DNA from: Paenibacillus alvei DSM 29
GTDB lineage: Bacteria > Bacillota > Bacilli > Paenibacillales > Paenibacillaceae
NCBI RefSeq assembly: GCF_000293805.1
Contig: NZ_AMBZ01000005.1
Location: 186,001 to 250,000 of the forward strand
Length of the DNA: 64,000 nucleotides
Direction of reading: 5' to 3'
Each line of letters begins with the position of its first letter. Positions within the stretch are counted from its first letter, which is position 1. This document shows, in pieces, positions 53,771-62,602 of this stretch. Below the pieces are notes generated by a model. It was not told where the DNA came from and searched no databases. It worked only from the letters and a program-made list of their open reading frames with translations. The position numbers were made by a program, and so were the translations under genes.

Positions 53771-53797
53771 CTTTATGATGACATCTTGCAAAGACAT

Positions 53798-53842
53798 AGA
53801 AAAAAGAGGTGGATAGACATGGTCGTCTAATCTGCCTCTTTC
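53798..53842 (+). terminator. Intrinsic terminator after the ABC genes
   Basis: An imperfect stem of AGAGG-TGGAT-AGAC with GTCT-AATCTG-CCTCT, preceded by an A run and followed by TTTC, about 30 bases past the stop. Confidence 0.7.
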
Positions 53843-53883
53843 TATATGATATGGGTTACACCCCATACATTTCATTTCAAATT

Positions 53884-54054
53884 TTATGACATTGGCGGCT
53901 GCTGCGAGGATGACTGCTGCGAAGCAGATTCTTCTGTTGTCACAGATTGATCCTCTGCAGGCTGCTCCTTACGCTTCTTGCCCATCTTTATAACTTTGCA
54001 GCAGCTCGTCCGCATCAATCTCATTTTTAATGCGACTTTTGTCACATTTTTCAT
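53884..54054 (-). CDS. Small protein-coding frame, 56 codons, uncertain
   Basis: ATG 54054 has GAGAGG 8 bases upstream. Reads MKNVTKVALKMRLMRTSCCK, then a basic patch and a Glu/Ser/Gln/Pro-rich tail to a TAA at 53884. It is next to, and convergent with, the lantibiotic-immunity-type ABC genes. A second overlapping frame on the same strand (DEKCDKSRIKNEIDADELLQ, stop after GQEA) has a more protein-like make-up in its first half, so a frame break may be present. No family recognised; I do not call it a bacteriocin. Confidence 0.35.
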   Translation of the reverse strand: MKNVTKVALKMRLMRTSCCKVIKMGKKRKEQPAEDQSVTTEESASQQSSSQQPPMS

Positions 54055-54251
54055 CCTTCAAACCTCTCTAGTTGAGTTCAGAATGTTACTGGCAACACAG
54101 GACTGTACGAATCATAAAAAAATTTATATTGGTGCAAAATAATGATCCTAAAGTCCTATCCGATTATAACTAAACCCGTTTCATTCACGGAAAAAAGAGC
54201 AAGTAGGCAGCTATCACAATAGCTGGACAAGAATACAAAATCGTTGGACAG

Positions 54252-54288
54252 AAAAAAGCAATCCTAGGATGTTACCTAAGATTGCTTC
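54252..54288 (-). terminator. Terminator of the radical SAM gene
   Basis: AGCAATCTTAGG pairs with CCTAGGATTGCT and is followed by TTTTTT on the minus strand, just beyond the gene's stop. Confidence 0.85.
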
Positions 54289-54294
54289 AAAGCG

Positions 54295-56103
54295 CTATTC
54301 ATTTATCACCAAAGCAGAGTGATTTACGGTAAACAGCAATGGCTTCTCGTCATCGCTTTGCTGGTACAAAAAGATGCCGTACATATCATCCGTATGCCCA
54401 TCTTCTGTGATTTCGGATTCTATTTCTGTACGAACTGAAGTGTCTAATGCGCTGCTGCGTGCAATCGCTTCTTGCGGAATTTTCTCAACAACTGCGTGCT
54501 TGTGCAGTTCCTTCTCTGAAAGATCCAATGCTGCGAATTGCTCAGACACAAGCTCAGCCTGTCCAGCCGCCCATTGCAGAACACGCGATGCCTCTTCCTT
54601 CTGAAGCTGTCCGCTCCACCACACTTTGCGCGGTTTATATTTATGGCTCATATAGTAATCAAGCTTCATCAGCCCTAATGCCACGTGCGGCTTTTTGAGC
54701 CCATGTGCATTCAAGAAGGCATGCAAACGCACGAACAAATCTTCTAATTGATGGCCAATCTTCTGCCAGCCGTTTGCTTCCCAAAAGTCGCCGAATGCTT
54801 GGAAGAAATCAAACGGTGAATCGAACTCGGTATGCATCAAATACTCCATCGTCCGATCCATGCGGTGCGCGTTCCAATACTTTTCGAGTACGTCCTCCAG
54901 GCGCTTTAATCGTACGACATCACGGAACGGAAGCACGTCATTCGACAGCATTTCGTACGGTGCATGATCCATAAAGACATAGCCGTATTTCGCAGCATCC
55001 AGCCGAAGCCCTGTACCGCGCAGCATTTTCAAGAAGCCGAGCTGCAATTCCTCAGGACGCAATGCAAATACATCGTTGAACGTTTTGCGGAATGTATTGT
55101 AATCCTCAAGCGGCAGTCCTGCGATTAAGTCCAAGTGCTGGTCGATCTTGCCGCTCTCCTTCACCTTCGTTACGGTTCGCGTCAACTTCGTAAAGTTCTG
55201 ACGCCGCTTCACGAGCTCATTCGTTGGATCGTTCGTTGATTGGACGCCGATCTCAAAGCGAAATACGCCAGGCGGTGCATTCTCGGCCAAGTAGTCAAGT
55301 ACCTCCGGACGCATAATATCCGCCGTAATCTCAAATTGGAACACGCAGCCGCGATGGTTCTCGATGAGAAACTGGAACATTTCCATTGCGTAATCGCGCT
55401 TGATGTTGAACGTTCGATCAACGAATTTAATTAGCTTCGCTCCGTTATCAATCAAATACAAAATATCGGCCTTCGTCCGTTCAATATCGAAATAGCGAAC
55501 GCCAACCTCGATGCTGGACAAGCAAAATTGGCAACTGAACGGGCAGCCGCGGCTTGTCTCGAAGTAAACTACACGTTTGCCGAGGTTCGGAATATCTTCC
55601 GCAAAGTGGTGCGGAGAAGGAATCTCATTCAAATCCAGCTTCGGCCGTGACGGATTGATCACTACCTCGCCCTGCTTGTTCCGATAGGCCAACCCAAATA
55701 CGAAATGATACTTCCCTTCACCTTCGAGCTCCCGCAGCAAATGAAGCAGCGTCTCTTCTCCCTCACCCATGACGATGAAGTCAACATCCGACAGCCGTTC
55801 CATCCATTCCTTCGTGTCATAGGACACCTCGGGTCCGCCAAGTACGATGCGGATCTCCGGCCGTACCTTGCGCAGCATGTTGACGACCTTAATCGTCTCC
55901 TCGATGTTCCATATATAACAGGAGAACCCAATCACATCCGGCTCTCGCTGGTACAAATCCGAGACGATATTCATCACCGGATCCTTAATTGTATATTCGG
56001 CAATGTCGACATCGAACTCGCCTTCACAATGTGCTTTCAAGCAGCGTATCGCCAGCGAAGTATGAATATATTTAGCATTTAATGTTGCAAGTACGACTTT
56101 CAT
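54295..56103 (-). CDS. B12-binding-domain radical SAM protein (DUF4080 type)
   Basis: 602 residues. N-terminal cobalamin-binding-like Rossmann domain (ATLNAKYIHTSLAIRCLKAH, DVIGFSCYIWNIEETIKVV, IRIVLGGPEVSYD, VDFIVMGEGEETLLHLLRE). Radical SAM domain with the Cys motif SRGCPFSCQFCLSS (CxxxCxxC, about residue 188), KLIKFVDRTFNIKRDYAMEM and HLDLIAGLPLEDYN. The last 250 residues match DUF4080. ATG 56103 begins MKVVLATLNAKYIHTSLAIR. Substrate unknown; close relatives are widespread in Firmicutes. Confidence 0.85.
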   Translation of the reverse strand: MKVVLATLNAKYIHTSLAIRCLKAHCEGEFDVDIAEYTIKDPVMNIVSDLYQREPDVIGFSCYIWNIEETIKVVNMLRKVRPEIRIVLGGPEVSYDTKEWMERLSDVDFIVMGEGEETLLHLLRELEGEGKYHFVFGLAYRNKQGEVVINPSRPKLDLNEIPSPHHFAEDIPNLGKRVVYFETSRGCPFSCQFCLSSIEVGVRYFDIERTKADILYLIDNGAKLIKFVDRTFNIKRDYAMEMFQFLIENHRGCVFQFEITADIMRPEVLDYLAENAPPGVFRFEIGVQSTNDPTNELVKRRQNFTKLTRTVTKVKESGKIDQHLDLIAGLPLEDYNTFRKTFNDVFALRPEELQLGFLKMLRGTGLRLDAAKYGYVFMDHAPYEMLSNDVLPFRDVVRLKRLEDVLEKYWNAHRMDRTMEYLMHTEFDSPFDFFQAFGDFWEANGWQKIGHQLEDLFVRLHAFLNAHGLKKPHVALGLMKLDYYMSHKYKPRKVWWSGQLQKEEASRVLQWAAGQAELVSEQFAALDLSEKELHKHAVVEKIPQEAIARSSALDTSVRTEIESEITEDGHTDDMYGIFLYQQSDDEKPLLFTVNHSALVINE

Positions 56104-56220
56104 TTAGATCTTCCTCTCATCAGGCACTACCTTACGTGACCGAGTTGCTCGTATCAGCCTATACCATTATAACCAAAGTAAAGACGGATCTCGACATTCA
56201 TCCAAAAAACCACCATGAAC

Positions 56221-56247
56221 AGAAAAGCAAGCTGCCGACAGCTTGCT
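56221..56247 (-). terminator. Terminator after csaA
   Basis: AGCAAGCTG / CAGCTTGCT with a four-base loop and TTTT on the minus strand, about 100 bases past the stop. The DNA between 56104 and 56220 shows no other feature. Confidence 0.75.
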
Positions 56248-56348
56248 GTATTCTATACATGCTATAAAAAATGGATTATCGAATCATGCCGCCCGAATAT
56301 ACCATCGTCCTTATCGGACGATTCCTCTTCTCTGTCATTCAAATCAAG

Positions 56349-56711
56349 CTATGCAATCGGTGTGCCATTAGGAATGCGCTCATCTGCATGTAGAAGGACA
56401 ACATCGCCTTCCCCGGGAACACCACCCAATACAAGCACTTCAGAATCAAAGCCTGCGATACGGCGCGGCGGGAAATTTACAATAGCAACGACCTGCCTTC
56501 CTACCAACTTGTCCGGCGTATACCGAGCCGTAATCTGTGCGCTTGATCGCTTCGTTCCGAGCGGCCCGAAATCAATCAACAGCTTAATCGCTGGTTTGCG
56601 TACCTTCTCGAACGGCTCTGCCTCCACGATTGTTCCGACACGTATATCGAGCTTCATAAAGTCCTCAATGCTTGCTTCTGCCTTGATTTGGTTCAGATTC
56701 AACTCGTGCAT
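56349..56711 (-). CDS. csaA: CsaA tRNA-binding/chaperone-like protein
   Basis: 120 residues. [20 protein letters not shown] and [20 protein letters not shown] match CsaA, an OB-fold homologue of the methionyl-tRNA synthetase C-terminal domain; ends [16 protein letters not shown]. In B. subtilis it shows chaperone-like and tRNA-binding activity. ATG 56711 or GTG 56714 with GGAG 7-10 bases upstream. Downstream of recQ on the same strand at 40 bases. Confidence 0.9.
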   Translation of the reverse strand: MHELNLNQIKAEASIEDFMKLDIRVGTIVEAEPFEKVRKPAIKLLIDFGPLGTKRSSAQITARYTPDKLVGRQVVAIVNFPPRRIAGFDSEVLVLGGVPGEGDVVLLHADERIPNGTPIA

Positions 56712-56754
56712 CACGTATCAACTCCTTATTCATGCGCTATTCATTGCGTCAGAT

Positions 56755-58572
56755 CTATTCCATATCGTAGCGACCCGCTTCTTCATCCCGCTGCTGGAAA
56801 AATTCAAGGAACGGCATGCCGAACTGCTTCAGCTTCGCTTCCCCGACCCCTTTAATACGGAGCATACGCGCTTCGGTCGTCGGCTGCATCTCTGCCATTT
56901 CCCGCAGTGTACTGTCATTGAACACGATGTAAGGCGGAACGCCTGCCTGGCTTGCCAGCTCACGACGAATAAGGCGAAGCTGCTCAAATATCGTCTCATC
57001 AATGGCAGTGCCCGCCTTCGGTTTCAGCGACTTCGCAACCCGCTGTTCAACGGTTCGCTTGCCCTTCAATACATCCGCAGCCAGCGGCAGCAGCCGCACG
57101 ACCGGATACTGCCCTTCGCTAAGCTGCAAATACCCCTCGGCTATAAGAACATAGATGAGATCCGAAATTTCCTTCTCTGCCAAATGCCGCATTTCGCCAT
57201 GCGTGGACAGCTTCTCGAATCCATACTGCATGACCTTCTTGTTGCGCGATCCTTTCAGCACGGAAGCTACCATCGATACGCCGAACCGCTCACGCATCCG
57301 ATAAATACAGGAAAAGATTTTCTGCGCTTCAATCGTAATGTCAATCGATTCACGCTCATCCTTGCAGTTGCCGCAAACGCTGCAAGACTGCTCGCCTTCT
57401 TCTCCAAAATAGCGAACCATATAGTTTTGCAGGCACCCTGTCGTATAGCAATAATCGATCATCACTTGCAGTTTCTTATACTCATTCGCCTTCCGTTCCG
57501 GTGACGCCTCGCTTTGTTCGATGAAGAACTTCTGCGTCAATATATCCTGCGGATGGAACAGCAGCACGCATTCGCTTGGCTCGCCATCGCGTCCCGCGCG
57601 TCCTGCCTCCTGCACATAGGCTTCCATATGCTTCGGCATGTTATAATGCAGCACATACCGCACGTTGGACTTGTCGATGCCCATGCCGAACGCATTCGTC
57701 GCCACGATGACACGCACATCATCATAGAGGAAGGCTTCCTGCATCTTCGCCCGCTCCTCATCATCGAGTCCAGCATGATAGCGGCCAGCGGCAATTCCTG
57801 CACGTCTAAGCATGTCATAGATGTCCTCGACTTCCTTCCGTGTCGAAGCATAAATAATGCCTGATTCGCTCGACCGCTGCCGGACATAATCAAGCGTAAA
57901 TGCCTTTCGCTCCTCGCCGCGCAGCACCGTAAACGCCAAATTGTCCCGCTTAAATCCAGTTACGACAAGCTCGGGTTCCAGCAGCTCCAAGGATTGAATG
58001 AGATCCTCCGTCACTTCCGGCGTCGCGGTTGCAGTAAATGCCGCCACAATCGGGCGCTCGCGACCGCTATGTACAAGCTCCTGAATGAAGGGTGCAATTG
58101 TCCGATAGCTTGGACGGAAATCATGTCCCCATTGGGAGACGCAATGGGCTTCATCTACCGCTACCATGGATATCGGAATCGATTTCGCGCGCTCCCGGAA
58201 CCATTCTGTCTCCAACCGCTCCGGCGCTACATAGAGCAGCTTAATGCGTCCTTCCTGCGCCTGCCACATCAGACGTCCCGCTTCACCCATCTCAAGCGTG
58301 CTATTGATGAATCCAGCCTTGACACCCAAGCTGTGCAGCGCATCCACCTGATCCTTCATTAACGAAATAAGCGGCGAAATGACCAGCGTTACCCCAGGCA
58401 GCAGCAGCGCCGGGATTTGATAACAAATCGACTTGCCCCCGCCGGTTGGCATAATTCCCACCGTATCTTGTCCCGCAGAAAGATATTCAATAATTTTCCG
58501 TTGTCCATCACGGAAGCCATCGTAGCCGTATACTCGCTGCAATGCGCTTCGTGCTTGGTCCATTGTAAACAT
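56755..58572 (-). CDS. recQ: ATP-dependent DNA helicase RecQ
   Basis: 605 residues from ATG 58572 (AAGGAG 9 bases upstream). 3'-5' helicase of recombination and repair. Motifs: Q-like FRDGQRKIIEYL, Walker A GIMPTGGGKSICYQ (about 39-52), DEAHCVSQWGHDFRPSY, FTATATPEV, ATNAFGMGIDKSNVRYV and YVQEAGRAGRDG. RQC zinc Cys in CYTTGCLQNYMV and CSVCGNC; C-terminal HRDC domain (LRLIRRELASQAGVPPYIVF). Length usual for the short Bacillus form. Confidence 0.93.
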   Translation of the reverse strand: MFTMDQARSALQRVYGYDGFRDGQRKIIEYLSAGQDTVGIMPTGGGKSICYQIPALLLPGVTLVISPLISLMKDQVDALHSLGVKAGFINSTLEMGEAGRLMWQAQEGRIKLLYVAPERLETEWFRERAKSIPISMVAVDEAHCVSQWGHDFRPSYRTIAPFIQELVHSGRERPIVAAFTATATPEVTEDLIQSLELLEPELVVTGFKRDNLAFTVLRGEERKAFTLDYVRQRSSESGIIYASTRKEVEDIYDMLRRAGIAAGRYHAGLDDEERAKMQEAFLYDDVRVIVATNAFGMGIDKSNVRYVLHYNMPKHMEAYVQEAGRAGRDGEPSECVLLFHPQDILTQKFFIEQSEASPERKANEYKKLQVMIDYCYTTGCLQNYMVRYFGEEGEQSCSVCGNCKDERESIDITIEAQKIFSCIYRMRERFGVSMVASVLKGSRNKKVMQYGFEKLSTHGEMRHLAEKEISDLIYVLIAEGYLQLSEGQYPVVRLLPLAADVLKGKRTVEQRVAKSLKPKAGTAIDETIFEQLRLIRRELASQAGVPPYIVFNDSTLREMAEMQPTTEARMLRIKGVGEAKLKQFGMPFLEFFQQRDEEAGRYDME

Positions 58573-58843
58573 GTACGCAGACTCCTTTTCCCCGTTCCCT
58601 TGCGGCAACCTGTTGTTCTGTCCTTCATTATAACATGGGCTTTTCCTATGAGGTAATAGCTTCCACTTCACGGTTCCCTGCCCATATGCCTACCCTTTTT
58701 GCCTATTCTGAATAGAATCTGTCCGAACTTTCTGCTATAGTGATAGCATTCCATAGAACATGTCCTACAGCGCGCCATCAGCGCCATCTGTGAAGCGCAC
58801 TGTTCTGTATAGAGTTGTCTACTCATCAAGGAGGTCTTACGAA

Positions 58844-59854
58844 ATGCGTAAGCGAGAGAACCATAAACCGAGAAAAGGCCCGCAGAAGAATCAGCCGGCG
58901 AAAGCTTACCAGCCAGCCAAACCAACAAAACCACCCCATCGGACACCGCCGAAGGCTCGCGAATATACGGTTCAGGAACCAGCCGAATTGCTTAGCTTTT
59001 TATTAAATACGGTAGAAAATATGGGACGTAACTCCATCAAATCCGCACTTGCCCGCGGTCAAATCTCTGTCAATGGACAAGCCGTAACAGCCTATAATCA
59101 TCCGCTTCAGCCCGGACAAGTTGTAAGCTTGTCCAAGGAGAAAATCGTTGAAGCTCCTCCCTTTGTCGGTTTGTCGATACTGCATGAGGATGACGATATC
59201 ATCGTCATTCACAAGGAAGCTGGCCTGCTGTCCATTGCTTCCGAGCATGAAAAGGAAATGACAGCCTACCACCAGTTGACGACACATGTTCGTTTGCAGC
59301 ATCCGAGCAACCGCATATTTGTTGTGCACCGTCTCGATCGGGATACGTCCGGCGTGATGATGTTCGCTAAAAAGGAAGACGTCAAACAGCTGCTGCAAAA
59401 TAACTGGAAAGAGATCGTGCACGAACGTTCTTATGTCGCGCTTGTTGAGGGGAAGGTTCGCCAGCCGGAAGGCACAATTTCCTCTTGGCTGAAGGAAATG
59501 AAAACACTTAAGATGTATTCCAGTCCGTATCCAAACGATGGCCAGCATGCGGTTACGCACTACAAAACACTAGAAGCGAACAGCGCTTACTCCCTGCTGG
59601 AGGTTCATCTCGAAACGGGGCGCAAAAATCAGATTCGCGTTCACATGGAGGATCTCGGTCATCCGATCGTAGGTGACAAGAAGTACGGAGCCAAATCGAG
59701 AGGACTAGGACGTCTTGGTCTGCATGCGCGCATCCTGGCATTCAGCCATCCGACAACTGGCGCGCCAATGCGATTCGATACGGGCATTCCGAAGCCGTTT
59801 ACTCGCTTGCTGCAGCAAGACGGAGCGGCTACAAATAAAAAAGATCGCCGTTAA
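58844..59854 (+). CDS. RluA-family pseudouridine synthase
   Basis: 336 residues. Basic low-complexity N-terminus (RKRENHKPRKGPQKNQPAKA), S4 RNA-binding domain (SIKSALARGQISVNGQAVTA), and catalytic domain with VVHRLDRDTSGVMMFAKKED (catalytic Asp), KNQIRVHMEDLGHPIVGDKK (conserved RxHxxxLGHPIxGD) and LHARILAFSHPTTG. Modifies U to pseudouridine in rRNA or tRNA. ATG 58844 with GGAGGT 8 bases before it; an in-frame ATG at 58760 lacks a site. Divergent from recQ. Confidence 0.9.
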   Translation: MRKRENHKPRKGPQKNQPAKAYQPAKPTKPPHRTPPKAREYTVQEPAELLSFLLNTVENMGRNSIKSALARGQISVNGQAVTAYNHPLQPGQVVSLSKEKIVEAPPFVGLSILHEDDDIIVIHKEAGLLSIASEHEKEMTAYHQLTTHVRLQHPSNRIFVVHRLDRDTSGVMMFAKKEDVKQLLQNNWKEIVHERSYVALVEGKVRQPEGTISSWLKEMKTLKMYSSPYPNDGQHAVTHYKTLEANSAYSLLEVHLETGRKNQIRVHMEDLGHPIVGDKKYGAKSRGLGRLGLHARILAFSHPTTGAPMRFDTGIPKPFTRLLQQDGAATNKKDRR

Positions 59855-59901
59855 ATCCAAATCAGCTCACGATTTATCACGGTATCGCGCTAGCGAACAT
59901 C

Positions 59902-59946
59902 AAAAATAGCCGATCTCCTTAAAAAAGGAGGTCGGCTATTTTTTTA
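59902..59946. terminator. Bidirectional intrinsic terminator
   Basis: AAAAATAGCCGA-CTCCTT / AAGGAG-TCGGCTATTTTT with an A4 loop, between the convergent pseudouridine synthase and GNAT genes. Confidence 0.9.
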
Positions 59947-60414
59947 CAATCGTTTGCTCATCTTATAATTAACCAAATCGATTCCTCTGCGCTGTACCGT
60001 CTGAGCATGAATCATGCAAAACCCGTGCCGCTCGAAGAAGGGTCGTGCCGTAATACTTGCATCTGTTCTCATTTCATCCAGTCCCAGATTCCTCGCTTCC
60101 TGCTCCAACTTGGACAACAATGCCGTTGCGACGCCTTGCCGCTGAACATCCTTATGAACATAAAGCCGATCCAAATACCCGTCAGCAGCCATATCGCTAA
60201 ATCCGATCAATTCATTGTCCCGAATCGCTACATACGTAAGATGCTGGCTTAACGACTCTGTCCAGCGAGCCAGCTTCTCTTCCTGTTCATCGGCTGGCGC
60301 CCAGGCTTGTATTTGTGCTGCAGTATAATCTTTTGCATTGACGGTGTGTACCGTATCGTAAAATAAGGCGACTAACTGGTCGATATCCTCTACTTGAAAT
60401 TGTCGTATATACAT
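59944..60414 (-). CDS. GNAT family N-acetyltransferase
   Basis: 156 residues. YIRQFQVEDIDQLVALFYDT at the start, LDRLYVHKDVQRQGVATALL (QxxGxA loop, about residues 80-99), and RPFFERHGFCMIHAQTVQRR at the end. Common YafP-like group of acetyltransferases. ATG 60414 has AAGGAG about 12 bases upstream. Stand-alone. Confidence 0.82.
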   Translation of the reverse strand: MYIRQFQVEDIDQLVALFYDTVHTVNAKDYTAAQIQAWAPADEQEEKLARWTESLSQHLTYVAIRDNELIGFSDMAADGYLDRLYVHKDVQRQGVATALLSKLEQEARNLGLDEMRTDASITARPFFERHGFCMIHAQTVQRRGIDLVNYKMSKRL

Positions 60415-60607
60415 GATATTTCAAACTCCTTATTTTTTACCTTTGGCATGCGAACCGCCTCCCATCCATTATGAAGTACGCCAAATAATCTGTACATGTT
60501 ACGGGGCCCGGTTATGCCTCTTTGCTATTTTTTTATGTAATTCCGTGAACCTGAGGTGTGCCTCCTGCCGTCTAATCGATGTGACGACATAACTGAGGAG
60601 GATTATG

Positions 60608-61627
60608 ATGAACACGAATTCTAATAAATTAATTGCCGCTACAATCGCAGCAAGCGTAATGCTGACCGGACTTACCACGTTACCGCCGTATCACACCGCA
60701 TATGCGGCGCAGCAGAAGAATCAGGAGAATAAAAAGCTCCCGTCTACGATTGCCGAGCTCGATCCGAAGCTGCTACATAAAATAAAGGAAGAGCTAAAGA
60801 CGCTCATTCCCAAAAAAACAATCGAGCTGACAGCCCTTCATACTGTTAAGGAAAAAGAATATAGCTGGCTTCGTCCGAACGAGATTCTCTTAGAATCGAA
60901 AGACAAACGCGCCAACGTTCAGATCACAAATGACGTGTCATATCACATCGAAATCGAGTGGAAGGAACTCGAAGCCTCTCTTCAATCTACGATCCAAAAA
61001 GCCTTAAAGAACATGGATCCGAAGCGGAAATTCGTCATTAAAAAAGTAGAACGTTATAAAGATAACAGCGTAAACTATTGGGCATTTCGCGGCGAAGGCT
61101 TCTCCGGCTCAATTGACGCCATTACCGGGAAGTCTATTCGCACCACCATAGATTTCCAGCTTGCTAACATAGATCCAAAATGGAGCTCGCTTGCTAAAGA
61201 GACCATTGTGTCTCTGTCCGACGGAAAACATAAAAAGCTCTCAGACAAGGTGGAAGTTTCGATTGCCAGAAAGGACGGAAATCGTAAGACAGCACGATTC
61301 CGCGTTGATTTCACGCCATATGAAATCAATATCGATACTGCATCCTGTAGGCTGCTGTCCTTCTCTCTTCCCGGCTTCAATGATCATATTCCCGAAGAAA
61401 TACGGAAGAAAGTGTTCACAAAGCCTCTTTACAGCAACGAAGAAGCCATAACAGCCGCCGGACCGATAGCCAAACAGCACTTCCAAATTGACCTGGAAGG
61501 ATATCAAGTAAACGTCACATATAATGTGTACACGTTCACGAAAAACGGTAGTCCGACCGTTACTGGATCGATCGATGATAAAGGGAAATTCGTAGGCATG
61601 TCAATCTCTGTACCATCAGGCTCGTAA
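60608..61627 (+). CDS. Secreted protein with PepSY-like repeats
   Basis: 339 residues. Signal peptide with Ala-rich core and AYA-A cleavage site (IAATIAASVMLTGLTTLPPY, HTAYA). The mature chain has charged beta-alpha units: FVIKKVERYKDNSVNYWAF and SIDAITGKSIRTTID read as PepSY-like, repeated after 230 with LSFSLPGFNDHIPEE and EEAITAAGPIAKQHFQIDLE. ATG 60608 has GGAGG 7 bases upstream; ATG 60605 is too near. Adjacent to an ECF sigma/anti-sigma pair; may be part of its regulon. A decayed partial copy follows downstream. Confidence 0.7.
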   Translation: MNTNSNKLIAATIAASVMLTGLTTLPPYHTAYAAQQKNQENKKLPSTIAELDPKLLHKIKEELKTLIPKKTIELTALHTVKEKEYSWLRPNEILLESKDKRANVQITNDVSYHIEIEWKELEASLQSTIQKALKNMDPKRKFVIKKVERYKDNSVNYWAFRGEGFSGSIDAITGKSIRTTIDFQLANIDPKWSSLAKETIVSLSDGKHKKLSDKVEVSIARKDGNRKTARFRVDFTPYEINIDTASCRLLSFSLPGFNDHIPEEIRKKVFTKPLYSNEEAITAAGPIAKQHFQIDLEGYQVNVTYNVYTFTKNGSPTVTGSIDDKGKFVGMSISVPSGS

Positions 61628-61734
61628 ATTGCCACTGCCAAGTGCCGCAATTTTTTATTTTCCCGTGAACCTCGTCCCAACCTGGCGCCATCTAATGAGT
61701 ACATTAACCAAAACCGAGCGATCCAGAAGGATAC

Positions 61735-61890
61735 CGAGCCAGGTTGAAAGGCTATCAGGTTAATGTGAAGAGGAGCAGTATACGTTCACAAACAAGGAAA
61801 GCCGAGCGTCTATGGTAAGATCAATGAAAAAGGGGACTTTTGGATTTTGGAGCATGTCGCTTATTGCTCCTACGGCCCCTAAGCTGCGCT
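61735..61890 (+). pseudogene. Decayed partial copy of the 3' end of the 60608 gene
   Basis: The bases around GGCTATCAGGTTAATGTG, TATACGTTCACAAACAAG and GGTAAGATCAATGAAAAAGG match the 61498-61600 part of the upstream gene (GGATATCAAGTAAACGTC, TACACGTTCACGAAAAAC, GGATCGATCGATGATAAAGG). Translated in pieces it reads KGYQVNV, YTFTNK and KPSVYGKINEKGDFW, against EGYQVNVTYNVYTFTKNG and SIDDKGKF; frames shift between pieces. A tandem duplicate that has decayed. The rest of 61628-62060 shows no other gene. Confidence 0.7.
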
Positions 61891-62065
61891 TGAACAATGA
61901 CGTATACTCCTACGTTGGCGATATCCGTTACCAATAGACAAGCCTATCAAATTATATTCAAGCAAAATGCATAAAGCGACTTACTATAAGAAGCTTGAAT
62001 TCCAAGTTCAGATACCGATAAGCCGCATAGATCATTGAACAAACGCTATAAAGGAGACTATTATT

Positions 62066-62602
62066 GTGCAACAGCAGCTAGAACAGTTGGCAGCACAGGC
62101 TCGCCAAGGGGAAAAGGAGGCATTCGGAACGCTCATCCGAACCCATGAAGCTTCCCTGTACCGAGTTGCCAAGTCAATCGTGCATTCCGATGAGGATTGC
62201 GCGGACGCCATCCAAGAAGCCGTGCTGAAAGCATATCGATCGATTCATTCATTGCGCGAGCCGAAATATTTTAAGACATGGCTTATTCGGATATTGGTCA
62301 ACGAATGCCGGGCATTGCTTCGCAAAAAGAAGAAAACCGTACCGTTTGTTGAGCTTCAGCATGCCAGAACCGAGACTGACGATTACGTGCATATTGAAAC
62401 ACTAGAGATCGTCAACGCTTTGGATGAGGATCTTCGAATTGTCGTCACGCTATTTTATCTGGAAGACTTGCCGCTTAAGGAAGTTGCGGATCTGCTGGAT
62501 CAGCCCGTCGGCACGATAAAGTCCCGACTTTACCGGGCGCGAAATAAACTGGCGGATATGTTCAATATCCATAACGGCAGCGGAAAGGAGCTTATGATCT
62601 GA
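62066..62602 (+). CDS. ECF-type RNA polymerase sigma factor
   Basis: 178 residues. Sigma2 domain: FGTLIRTHEASLYRVAKSIV and DEDCADAIQEAVLKAYRSIH; sigma4: LRIVVTLFYLEDLPLKEVAD and DQPVGTIKSRLYRARNKLAD. Spacing fits the group of sigma-70 family ECF factors paired with DUF4179 anti-sigma proteins. GTG start with AAAGGAG 9 bases upstream. The stop is adjacent to the next ATG, indicating co-expression with the anti-sigma gene. Confidence 0.9.
   Translation: MQQQLEQLAAQARQGEKEAFGTLIRTHEASLYRVAKSIVHSDEDCADAIQEAVLKAYRSIHSLREPKYFKTWLIRILVNECRALLRKKKKTVPFVELQHARTETDDYVHIETLEIVNALDEDLRIVVTLFYLEDLPLKEVADLLDQPVGTIKSRLYRARNKLADMFNIHNGSGKELMI

Noticed and set aside
53884-54054. Idea that the small frame beside the immunity-type ABC genes is a lantibiotic precursor
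   Set aside because: No leader/core layout, only two Cys together near the middle, and no modification enzymes nearby; kept only as an uncertain small gene.
56215-57504. 429-codon plus-strand frame opposite csaA and recQ
   Set aside because: It lies antisense to two well-supported genes and its product resembles no protein.
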